NCBI GenBank assembly: GCA_007127395.1
Contig: SKZL01000175.1
Span: 1-5,978, forward strand
Source: Balneolaceae bacterium
GTDB taxonomy: Bacteria; Bacteroidota; Rhodothermia; Balneolales; Balneolaceae
DNA length: 5,978 nucleotides
Direction of reading: 5' to 3'
In this document: positions 1-5,978 of the stretch, piece by piece
Layout of the letters: each line of letters starts with the position of its first letter
Position numbering within the stretch: position 1 is the stretch's first letter
The notes under the pieces: model-generated
Databases searched by the model: none
What the model saw: only the letters and a program-made list of their open reading frames with translations
Told to the model about the DNA's origin: nothing
Program-made: the position numbers and the translations under genes

Positions 1-114
1 GGCCCTATGTTTGCCTTGCTGGGCAGCGGTCTCACAATTATGGTTATACCCATCCTGGCTGCTCTGGCAGGTACATATACATATGGAGTTTTAAGGGATA
101 AACTGCCTCATTAA
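1..114 (+). CDS. YeeE/YedE family sulfur-compound transporter, C-terminal fragment
   Basis: Frame 1 is open from the first base to a TAA at 112-114 and encodes 37 residues; the start lies outside the window. The fragment begins GPMFALLGSG, which matches what follows the Cys in the CPGP-type motif of YeeE/YedE membrane proteins (usual form CPGPxFxLxGxG). It then has one hydrophobic helix (TIMVIPILAALAGTYTYGV) and ends LRDKLPH, a characteristic tail of the short YeeE/YedE subunit (DUF6691-like) often found as one of two half-size genes in Bacteroidota. The family is an inner-membrane transporter; characterised members take up thiosulfate through conserved Cys residues. The catalytic-type Cys would lie just upstream of the window. 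It ends 50 bp before the persulfide dioxygenase gene with no terminator between, so the two are probably co-transcribed. Family assignment rests on remembered motifs from a short tail. Confidence 0.8.
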   Translation, partial: GPMFALLGSGLTIMVIPILAALAGTYTYGVLRDKLPH

Positions 115-151
115 GAGGTTTCAATAAAAAATCTAAACAAACAAAAACAAA

Positions 152-156
152 AAGGA
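152..156 (+). promoter_or_regulatory. Shine-Dalgarno site for the persulfide dioxygenase gene
   Basis: AAGGA sits 8 nt before the ATG at 165, inside an A-rich, structure-poor leader (about 125-164). This supports the chosen start. It is the best-formed ribosome binding site in the window apart from the GGAG before the SLC13 gene. Confidence 0.6.
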
Positions 157-164
157 CAAATAAC

Positions 165-1571
165 ATGTATTTCAAACAATTCTTTGACGATAAATTAGCA
201 CAGTATGCATACCTCGTTGGTTGTCAAGCCAATGGAACAGCGGTTGTAATCGATCCTATGAGAGATATCGACCAATACATTGATGCAGCGGCAAAAGAGA
301 ATCTAACGATTATTGCAGCGGCAGATACACATATTCATGCAGACTATATATCCGGGCTTCGGGAGTTTGCAGAGCGTGGAGTAAAAGTATATGCATCTGA
401 TGAAGGTGATAAAGACTGGAAGTATGAGTGGCTCAAAAACAGTGATTATAATTATGAACTGATGACAGATGGTGATGAGTTCAAGATCGGAAATATTACC
501 ATTAGAGCCTGGCACACACCGGGTCACACTCCGGAGCATTTAAGCTTTTTTGTGACCGACGGTGCTGCGTCTGATGAGCCAATGGGAGTTGCTACAGGTG
601 ATTTTGTGTTTGTCGGTGATGTGGGCAGGCCGGATCTTCTGGAATCAGCAGCCGGACAAGAAAATGTGATGGAACCATCAGCAAGAACTCTGTTTAAGAC
701 GGTAGAATCTTTCAAAGATGTACCCGAATATGTTCAGGTGTGGCCGGGACACGGTGCAGGAAGTGCCTGTGGTAAAGCTCTGGGTGCAATTCCGGTAACA
801 ACAGTCGGTTATGAACTGAATTATAACAACTCTCTGAAAGCAGCTACTTCCGAGGACAACTTCGTCAGCTTTATCCTTGAAGGTCAGCCCGAGCCGCCAC
901 TCTATTTCGCAAGAATGAAAAGAGATAATAAAATTGGTCCGGCTATAATTGGAGGATTGCCAAAAGCGAAAAGACTAACAACAAAAGAGCTCGGTGAAGT
1001 TGCAAAGAGAGATAATTCAGTCATTCTTGATACCCGAGAGAGAAATGAGTTCGCAGCCGGACACATTCCCGGTTCACTACTCTCTCCGCTGAACAAGCAG
1101 TTTAACACAGTTGCAGGTTCTTATATCACTGAAGAGGAAGATATCTATCTGATTGTTGAAGAGCATCGACTGGAAGAAGCAATTCGAGATCTGTTTAGAA
1201 TAGGCCTGGATAATGTGAAAGGCTATGTAAACGATCGAGATCTTCAAATTTATAAAACTCAGGGTGGTGAATTTGATACAGTTGAGGTTGTAAAATTTGA
1301 TATTCTGGACAAAATCGGTGATGACGAAGCAGTTCTGGATGTTAGAAAAGGATCAGAATATGAAGAGTTTCATGTGGAAGGTTCTATAAACTATGCACAC
1401 ACCAGATTGTTGCCCAACAAAGATCATCTCGATAAAGGAACAAAATACTATGTTCATTGTCAGTCAGGCGGTCGATCCGCGGTTGCTGCGGCCCTATTGA
1501 AAAGGGACGGCTTTAAAGTAGCGTTGATTGATGACGAAATCGAGAATGCTAAAAAAGCACAAACGGCCTGA
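165..1571 (+). CDS. Persulfide dioxygenase-rhodanese fusion (CstB-like MBL-fold sulfurtransferase)
   Basis: Predicted cytosolic enzyme that oxidises persulfides to sulfite with non-heme iron and O2 and, through its rhodanese domain, can yield thiosulfate. Residues 1-250 are a metallo-beta-lactamase fold of the ETHE1/PDO type: THIHAD at 55-60, HTPGH at 117-121, TGD at 144-146, GRPD at 154-157 and PGHG at 194-197. Expected iron ligands are His56, His121 and Asp146; Tyr61 replaces the His usual in two-metal MBL enzymes, as expected for a mononuclear-iron PDO. Cys202 in SACGKALG corresponds, from memory, to a functional Cys in CstB. Residues about 270-360 form a rhodanese fold (DTRE 289-292, GHIPGS 299-304) whose catalytic loop reads IVEEHR, with no Cys. 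Residues about 375-465 form a second rhodanese with loop CQSGGR, catalytic Cys432. PDO, pseudo-rhodanese and rhodanese in this order match S. aureus CstB in plan and length (about 444 residues there). No signal peptide is seen. The gene follows a YeeE/YedE gene and is closed by a strong terminator. Confidence 0.93.
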   Translation: MYFKQFFDDKLAQYAYLVGCQANGTAVVIDPMRDIDQYIDAAAKENLTIIAAADTHIHADYISGLREFAERGVKVYASDEGDKDWKYEWLKNSDYNYELMTDGDEFKIGNITIRAWHTPGHTPEHLSFFVTDGAASDEPMGVATGDFVFVGDVGRPDLLESAAGQENVMEPSARTLFKTVESFKDVPEYVQVWPGHGAGSACGKALGAIPVTTVGYELNYNNSLKAATSEDNFVSFILEGQPEPPLYFARMKRDNKIGPAIIGGLPKAKRLTTKELGEVAKRDNSVILDTRERNEFAAGHIPGSLLSPLNKQFNTVAGSYITEEEDIYLIVEEHRLEEAIRDLFRIGLDNVKGYVNDRDLQIYKTQGGEFDTVEVVKFDILDKIGDDEAVLDVRKGSEYEEFHVEGSINYAHTRLLPNKDHLDKGTKYYVHCQSGGRSAVAAALLKRDGFKVALIDDEIENAKKAQTA

Positions 1572-1595
1572 CCGGCATAAAGTGCGACGATTAAT

Positions 1596-1632
1596 CCGGC
1601 CGGTAATCATAAAATTGCCGGCCGGTTTTTTT
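1596..1632 (+). terminator. Rho-independent terminator after the persulfide dioxygenase gene
   Basis: An 11-bp stem is formed by CCGGCCGGTAA (1596-1606) and TTGCCGGCCGG (1615-1625), with one G-U wobble, closing an 8-nt loop (TCATAAAA) and followed by seven T residues (1626-1632). It begins 24 bp after the stop codon. It should separate the YeeE/YedE-dioxygenase transcript from the SulP unit downstream, or attenuate read-through into it. Confidence 0.93.
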
Positions 1633-1682
1633 GAAACAAAACAACAAATCAATCTACCAAACCAGACCTAAACAGTAAAAAG

Positions 1683-3404
1683 ATGCAATCTAAATCGGAC
1701 ATGGCCGCAAGATGGATACCTCTTATTGCTTCTTTGAAAAACTACAATAAAGAGTTTTTCAAAAGCGATTTGATCGCAGGGTTCACTGTTGGAGTCATGT
1801 TAATTCCACAAGGGATGGCTTATGCTTTGATTGCTGAATTACCTCCCGAGTATGGTCTGTATGCAGCACTTGTACCTCTCATCATCTACGCATTTCTTGG
1901 AACATCAAGACATCTTTCAGTTGGACCTGTTGCATTGGTTGCCTTACTTGTTGCTGCAGCTGTTTCACCGATTGCAAATTCACCGGAAGAGCATATTGCA
2001 TTGAGTATTCTGCTGGCTCTTATGGTTGGTTTACTTCAAATGGCATTTGGTTTATTAAGAATGGGTTTTCTGGTAAATCTATTGTCACATCCTGTATTAT
2101 CAGGCTTTGTATCGGCGGCGGCAATTGTAATAGGAATCAGCCAATTACATCATCTGCTGGGCATTGAATCAATTACCGGTAGTTTACATCATGTAATTTA
2201 TGGCGTTGCAGTTCAGCTATCTGCAATTCACATTTGGACATTGGCAATTGGCGTAATTTCAATTTTGTTGATACTATTATTGAAAAGACGTTATCCGAAG
2301 ATCCCGGGGCCAATTCTGGCTGTTACTGCAGGAATCCTATTAATTTTCTCAACAGGCCTCGACCAATCAGGAGTATCTATCGTAGGTGAGATCAACAAGG
2401 GTTTTCCCTCACTGGTTATACCGGAAATGAATTTGGAAATTTGGTCAGCACTCTTCCCAATGGCACTGGCAATCGCTTTAGTCGCTTATATGGAAGCTAT
2501 TGCAGTAGCTAAAGCCATTGAAAAACGATCAAAATCATATCAGATTGATCCAAATAAAGAGTTAATAGCTCTGGGTGCTGGAAATATTGCAGGATCATTT
2601 TTTCAGTCATTCCCTTCTACGGGCAGTTTTTCAAGAAGTGCAGTGAATTATGATACAGGTGCCAAAACAGGAGTTGCATCATTGGTAAGTGCTTTTACAG
2701 TGGCAATTACACTGGTAATGTTGACACCCATATTCTACTATCTGCCAAATGCAGTTCTTGCTGCTATTATAATGGTTTCCGTATTTGGTTTGATCGAAAT
2801 GGAGCAATTCAAAAATTTATGGAAATTGGGCCATTATGACAGATATATGTTGCTGGCAACATTTGCCGGAACGCTCTTTATAGGCATTAAGGAGGGTATA
2901 TTGTTGGGAGTAACACTCTCGGTGATCATGTTGTTATACAGATCTGCAAGACCAAAATATTCGGTAATGGGTAAGATACCGGGTACCACGATTTATCGAA
3001 ATGTGAGTAGATATAAAACTGAACAAAACCCCCATCTGCTGGTCTTCAGATTTGATGCTCCGCTTCATTTTGCTAATGCAGACTATTTTAAAACCAAAGT
3101 TGAGGAGGTGATACAGGGTCACCCTGATACATCCTGCCTTATTCTGGACCTTAATGGTGTTAACGAGTTGGATTCAACCGGACTGGATATACTACTTGAA
3201 GTGATCCATGACCTTGAACAATCAGGAGTAAATGTGAGACTGGCAGAAGTGAAATCAACAGTGCGGGATATGATAAAGAGAAAAGTTAAAAAGGAGAATT
3301 CACCCGAGTTTTTTATGAGAATAGAAGATGCGGTGAACTCGATAAATGAATTTAAGGATCCGGAAGCAAGAGAAGAGATCAATATCTATTTGGATACACA
3401 TTAA
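1683..3404 (+). CDS. SulP/SLC26 family anion transporter with C-terminal STAS domain
   Basis: Inner-membrane carrier of the SulP family, whose members move sulfate, bicarbonate, other oxyanions or dicarboxylates. Residues about 25-420 are the Sulfate_transp membrane domain with many hydrophobic helices. The family signature is clear: DLIAGFTVGVMLIPQGMAYA at 29-48, then PPEYGLYAA at 54-62 and SVGPVALVALL at 79-89. A second conserved block at 268-325 contains Glu271 and the PSTGSFSRSAVN motif (311-322). An acidic residue near Glu271 is tied to cation coupling in studied relatives (Glu in SLC26Dg, Asp in BicA), so Glu could point to proton coupling, but this is tentative. Residues about 447-557 are a cytoplasmic STAS domain with DSTGLD at 497-502, the equivalent of the phosphorylatable site in anti-sigma antagonists. 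The 573-residue length is normal. No clear Shine-Dalgarno precedes the ATG; an in-frame ATG at 1701 (Met7) is an alternative. Substrate is not decided by sequence; sulfur neighbours favour sulfate or sulfite. Confidence 0.93.
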   Translation: MQSKSDMAARWIPLIASLKNYNKEFFKSDLIAGFTVGVMLIPQGMAYALIAELPPEYGLYAALVPLIIYAFLGTSRHLSVGPVALVALLVAAAVSPIANSPEEHIALSILLALMVGLLQMAFGLLRMGFLVNLLSHPVLSGFVSAAAIVIGISQLHHLLGIESITGSLHHVIYGVAVQLSAIHIWTLAIGVISILLILLLKRRYPKIPGPILAVTAGILLIFSTGLDQSGVSIVGEINKGFPSLVIPEMNLEIWSALFPMALAIALVAYMEAIAVAKAIEKRSKSYQIDPNKELIALGAGNIAGSFFQSFPSTGSFSRSAVNYDTGAKTGVASLVSAFTVAITLVMLTPIFYYLPNAVLAAIIMVSVFGLIEMEQFKNLWKLGHYDRYMLLATFAGTLFIGIKEGILLGVTLSVIMLLYRSARPKYSVMGKIPGTTIYRNVSRYKTEQNPHLLVFRFDAPLHFANADYFKTKVEEVIQGHPDTSCLILDLNGVNELDSTGLDILLEVIHDLEQSGVNVRLAEVKSTVRDMIKRKVKKENSPEFFMRIEDAVNSINEFKDPEAREEINIYLDTH

Positions 3405-3476
3405 AGAGAGTTCCCGTATTGATCAGATCAGAATGGACTGTAGAGTGAATGGAATGAAATTAAACATAATTAAAGT

Positions 3477-3480
3477 GGAG
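3477..3480 (+). promoter_or_regulatory. Shine-Dalgarno site for the SLC13-type permease gene
   Basis: GGAG lies 11 nt before the ATG at 3492, at the end of the 87-bp gap after the SulP gene. It supports this start. No hairpin with a T-run was found in the gap, so the SulP and SLC13 genes are probably on one transcript. Confidence 0.5.
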
Positions 3481-3491
3481 AATATTTAGTC

Positions 3492-5288
3492 ATGGAACCC
3501 CAAATTATAATCGTGCTTGCCATAATGGCATTCACAATATTCATGTTGGTTACAGAGATTGTCAGAATAGATGTAACAGCAATTATTACGATGCTGGCAT
3601 TGAGCTGGAGTGGAATTTTGACAAGCGGAGAAGCGCTGTCCGGGTTTTCCAGTAACGCAGTTGTAGCCATGATCGCAGTAATGATATTGGGTGAAGGGGT
3701 TGCAAAAACCGGAATGATGGCACGATTCTCGAAGTGGCTTTTAAAACGTGTCGGATCAAACAAAAACAGGGTATTGGGGACACTTTCACTCTCTGTGGGT
3801 ACTCTGTCGGGGGTTATACAGAACATTGGGGCAGCTGCCCTCTTTCTCCCCAGTATTATCGACATAGCCCGGCGGATTCGTGTTTCAGCTTCTGCATTGA
3901 TTATGCCGATCGGATTTATGGCTATCATTGGCGGCACACTTACAATGGTTGGGTCGGGGCACCTGATTTTAACCAATGACCTGCTTGAAGCTGCAGATCT
4001 TGCACCATATGGTTTGTTTGCCGTTACACCGGTTGGTATTGTTTTACTGATTACAGCCATCCTTTTCTTTCTGTTTTTTGGCAAGATATTTCTTCCACAG
4101 GGTACATCAGGAGAAGCCCTGGAAAAAACCGAGCAGGAAAAAGTGATTGAAGCGTTTAACCTGAAAAAAGATATTGCATTTTTTGAAGTGCCGGAAAACA
4201 GTAAACTGGCCGGACTCACAATTGAAGAGTCCGGTATTTGGAGCCGTTACAAGATCAATATATTTGCTCTGTCTAAGAATAATTATTTGAATTATGCACC
4301 ATGGAGGGAAACCGTCATTGAGCCCGGTCAGACCATGGCACTATTTGGGGAGAAAGAGGCTGTTCAGCACTATGCAGAGGAGTATGAATTAATACCAAAT
4401 AATAATCACAAGCTTTTTGATGGAATGGATGACCCCCATGAATCGGGATTTGTAGAGGTTCTGGTGCCACCAAGATCCGAACTGGTTGGTCAGAGTATCA
4501 GGCAGTTTTCAATGCGTAAACGGTTCGCTATTGAGCCCATTATGCTATTTAGCAAAGGAGAGAAAGTGGAGGGTGATTTTTCCGATTATGTGATTAGTGC
4601 AGGGGATACATTTATTATTTACGGGCCGTGGGATCATATAAAAAATCTACAGACCACCGATCCTTTTGTGGTGGCCACTCCTTTCTCTGTAGAGTCTAAA
4701 GATCCATCCAAAACCTGGCAGGCTGCAGGCAGTTTCCTGCTGGCCATTGTACTTGCAATGAGTGGATTTTCAATTTCAATCTCATTTCTGACAGGGGCAA
4801 TGGTAATGGTATTGCTGAATGTAATGACCATTCAGGAGGCATACAGAGCGATTGAATGGAAAGTTGTATTTCTTTTGGTAGGATTGATACCATTAGGTAT
4901 TGCCATGCAAAATAGCGGTACGGCAGAGTTTTTGGCTGAAGCAGTCATGAGTGTGGTGCAGGGGAGCCATTTAATCATACTGCTATTTACCGTTGCAATA
5001 CTGTCGACCATTTTCTCCCTTGTGATGTCAAATGTTGGGGCTGTCGTTGTTTTGGCCCCGCTGGTTGTGGGAATAGGAGTATTGGCCGGTGTGGATCCGA
5101 GGCCATTGGTTTTGTTGGCAGCCGTTAATGCAGGGAACTCTTTTATACTTCCGACTCATCAGGTAAATGCACTGATGATGACCGCAGGGGGTTATAAAAC
5201 CAGAGATTACTTTAAAGCAGGAGGAGGTATGACCATCGTATTTCTGATAGTTTCAGTATTCTTTTTCTATTTTACATTTTTCCGATAA
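3492..5288 (+). CDS. SLC13-type anion permease with two RCK_C (TrkA_C) domains
   Basis: Inner-membrane carrier of the SLC13/ArsB-NhaD (ion transporter) superfamily. Two hydrophobic halves, residues about 4-200 (roughly six helices) and 411-597 (roughly six or seven), flank a soluble insert. The first half has SSNAVVAMIAVM (53-64) and the re-entrant-like QNIGAAALFLP (110-120). The second half has the matching MSNVGAVVVLAPL (512-524) and NAGNSFILPTHQVNALM (546-562). The SN-x-x-A repeats in both halves fit the inverted-repeat SLC13 plan. The insert holds two RCK_C/TrkA_C-like domains, about 228-300 (ENSKLAGLTIEE ... GQTMALFGE) and about 319-390 (PRSELVGQSIRQFS ... GDTFIIYGP), which in other proteins bind small ligands and gate transport. 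The same layout occurs in algal SLT sodium/sulfate transporters and bacterial relatives. Neighbours (SulP carrier, rhodaneses) favour sulfate or another sulfur oxyanion, but dicarboxylates cannot be excluded. Its stop is 12 bp before the rhodanese start, suggesting translational coupling. Confidence 0.9.
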   Translation: MEPQIIIVLAIMAFTIFMLVTEIVRIDVTAIITMLALSWSGILTSGEALSGFSSNAVVAMIAVMILGEGVAKTGMMARFSKWLLKRVGSNKNRVLGTLSLSVGTLSGVIQNIGAAALFLPSIIDIARRIRVSASALIMPIGFMAIIGGTLTMVGSGHLILTNDLLEAADLAPYGLFAVTPVGIVLLITAILFFLFFGKIFLPQGTSGEALEKTEQEKVIEAFNLKKDIAFFEVPENSKLAGLTIEESGIWSRYKINIFALSKNNYLNYAPWRETVIEPGQTMALFGEKEAVQHYAEEYELIPNNNHKLFDGMDDPHESGFVEVLVPPRSELVGQSIRQFSMRKRFAIEPIMLFSKGEKVEGDFSDYVISAGDTFIIYGPWDHIKNLQTTDPFVVATPFSVESKDPSKTWQAAGSFLLAIVLAMSGFSISISFLTGAMVMVLLNVMTIQEAYRAIEWKVVFLLVGLIPLGIAMQNSGTAEFLAEAVMSVVQGSHLIILLFTVAILSTIFSLVMSNVGAVVVLAPLVVGIGVLAGVDPRPLVLLAAVNAGNSFILPTHQVNALMMTAGGYKTRDYFKAGGGMTIVFLIVSVFFFYFTFFR

Positions 5289-5300
5289 AAAAGAGACGAG

Positions 5301-5699
5301 ATGTATAGAATAGTTATAATAACAATATCATTAATTTTAATAGCAGGAACAGGTTTCATTATGTTAAATATATTTTCAAGTTCAGATAAAGTGGATATCA
5401 ATGCGACAGAATTCAGAGAAAAATTAAACAAAGAGAGAGGCGTGGTTATCGATGTCCGAACAAAAGGAGAATTTGATCAAAGCCATCTGTCGATAACCGA
5501 CTTTCAATACGATTTTTTATCCGGAGAATTTCATGATAAGGTAGAGTCTCTGGATAAAAGTAAAACCTATTATCTCTACTGCAGGTCAGGGAATAGAAGT
5601 GGACAGGCCGCCAGAATTATGCAGAAGGAAGGTTTTGATCATGTCTATAATGTAGGTGGGTTTGAAGACCTTGCAAAAAACGGCTTTGAATCGGAATAA
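5301..5699 (+). CDS. Membrane-anchored single-domain rhodanese (probably periplasmic)
   Basis: A 132-residue sulfurtransferase that would carry sulfane sulfur as a cysteine persulfide. Residues 1-25 (MYR followed by an uninterrupted hydrophobic helix) form an N-terminal membrane anchor or uncleaved signal. A positive charge before the helix and SSSDK after it predict the domain faces the periplasm. There is no Cys near the helix end, so it is not a lipoprotein, and no clear signal-peptidase site. Residues about 33-130 are a rhodanese domain: GVVIDVRTKGEFD (47-59), active loop CRSGNRS with catalytic Cys94 and Arg99, and VYNVGGFEDLAKNG (115-128), the usual ending. The region after the conserved His (SHLSITDFQYDFLSGEF, 61-77) departs from the common GHIPGAxNI form. 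Only 12 bp separate it from the SLC13 stop, with a weak purine-rich stretch (GAGACGAG, 5293-5300) as a possible ribosome site. The next small gene starts 6 bp after its stop. Confidence 0.92.
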   Translation: MYRIVIITISLILIAGTGFIMLNIFSSSDKVDINATEFREKLNKERGVVIDVRTKGEFDQSHLSITDFQYDFLSGEFHDKVESLDKSKTYYLYCRSGNRSGQAARIMQKEGFDHVYNVGGFEDLAKNGFESE

Positions 5700-5705
5700 C
5701 AGTAA

Positions 5706-5909
5706 ATGAATATTAGAAAAGAGAAAGAGATGGAGTTAAATATACCGGAAGATCAACAGATTGAAATCGAAAAAGTGATTGCAAGTGATCAAAGTGTAGT
5801 GGGAATTGATGCGAAAAAAACCCATGTTTTGATCATTCATATGTTAAATAACATACAAAAACGTCTCGACACCCTGGAGGAGCGCCTGCTGAAGCTTGAG
5901 AAGAATTAA
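5706..5909 (+). CDS. Small charged protein of unknown function with coiled-coil-like C-terminus
   Basis: I do not recognise this family. The reading frame encodes 67 residues, has no hydrophobic segment and no Cys, and would be cytosolic. The middle (IEKVIASDQSVVGIDAKKTH, residues 20-39) looks like a compact folded core. Residues about 44-66 (IHMLNNIQKRL, then LEERLLKLEKN) have Leu/Ile at heptad-like spacing and alternating Lys/Glu, suggesting an amphipathic helix for dimerisation or binding a partner. It starts 6 bp after the rhodanese stop, so it is very likely in the same operon. The start is uncertain: the ATG at 5730 (Met9, MELNIPEDQQ...) would remove a highly charged leader (NIRKEKE) and also has purine-rich sequence just upstream. 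The 59-residue form is at least as plausible. Nothing in the sequence states a function; an accessory or regulatory role for the neighbouring sulfur genes is only an inference from position. Confidence 0.7.
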   Translation: MNIRKEKEMELNIPEDQQIEIEKVIASDQSVVGIDAKKTHVLIIHMLNNIQKRLDTLEERLLKLEKN

Positions 5910-5927
5910 ATCTGATGCCGGATTAGG

Positions 5928-5978
5928 TTAGATTTTTTTTGCCACGGCTCTGATAACCATTGCGCGTCCTCTCCTGTA
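5928..5978 (-). CDS. Possible C-terminal end of a convergent minus-strand gene
   Basis: Reading the minus strand from the right edge, one frame gives 16 residues (YRRGRAMVIRAVAKKI) before a TAA at 5930-5928. The Ala/Val/Ile/Arg mix ending in KK looks like an ordinary protein tail, and a convergent gene would fit the end of the + strand operon 18 bp away. The fragment is far too short to test, other minus frames are also open over the same stretch, and no family can be named. Confidence 0.22.
   Translation of the reverse strand, partial: YRRGRAMVIRAVAKKI

Noticed and set aside
1631..1653. Possible promoter: TTGAAA at 1631-1636 followed after 17 nt by CTACCA
   Set aside because: The -35-like box overlaps the terminator T-run, the -10-like box is poor, and it also fails the Bacteroidota TAnnTTTG pattern.
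3405..3491. Palindrome-like TGATCA/GATCAGATC and repeated ATTAAA in the gap between the SulP and SLC13 genes
   Set aside because: The repeats are very short and AT-rich, with no T-run hairpin and no recognisable operator; they are expected by chance.
3734..3979. An 81-codon + strand frame inside the SLC13 gene
   Set aside because: It is out of frame within conserved SLC13 sequence, has no ribosome site and no recognisable protein features.
3470..4219. A 249-codon open frame on the minus strand opposite the SLC13 gene
   Set aside because: It lies within a clear membrane-transporter gene, its translation has no recognisable motif or coherent domain, and it mirrors the codon bias of the + strand gene. 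Treated as a shadow frame.
5908..5940. Possible terminator: AAATCT (5908-5913) pairing with AGATTT (5930-5935) before a T-run to 5940
   Set aside because: The stem is only 6 AT-rich pairs with a 16-nt loop and it overlaps both the stop codon and the T-run. The T8 tract may still help termination, but the hairpin is too weak to annotate.

Overview
The window is an accessory sulfur-metabolism locus with every confident gene on the + strand. The DNA is moderately AT-rich. Leaders are A-rich and Shine-Dalgarno sites are weak or absent at several genes. Together with the gene content this suggests a Bacteroidota- or Balneolota-like bacterium; this is an inference from style and not a firm taxonomic call.

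Layout. (1) Positions 1-114 hold the last 37 codons of a YeeE/YedE-type (thiosulfate/sulfur-compound) membrane transporter. (2) After 50 bp comes a 468-residue enzyme (165-1571) made of an N-terminal ETHE1/CstB-like persulfide dioxygenase, a degenerate rhodanese domain without a catalytic Cys, and an active-looking C-terminal rhodanese. This is the three-domain plan of staphylococcal CstB. (3) A strong GC-rich rho-independent terminator (1596-1632) closes that unit. (4) A second, tightly spaced unit follows: a SulP/SLC26 anion transporter with a STAS domain (1683-3404), an SLC13-type permease with two RCK_C/TrkA_C domains (3492-5288), a membrane-anchored probable periplasmic rhodanese (5301-5699) and a 67-residue (or shorter) unrecognised protein with a coiled-coil-like C-terminus (5706-5909). 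(5) The last about 50 bp may hold the end of a convergent minus-strand gene, but this is weak.

How the genes may work together (inference). A sulfur compound enters through the YeeE/YedE transporter, or sulfide is oxidised to persulfide by an enzyme outside the window. The dioxygenase-rhodanese fusion turns persulfide into sulfite and/or thiosulfate. The SulP and SLC13 carriers move the oxyanions produced (sulfite, sulfate) or a related anion. The anchored rhodanese handles sulfane sulfur on the outer face of the inner membrane. The locus resembles the staphylococcal cst sulfide-detoxification operon, with SulP plus SLC13-RCK carriers present. No RNA genes, CRISPR arrays or insertion sequences were seen, and no gene-free stretch exceeds about 110 bp.
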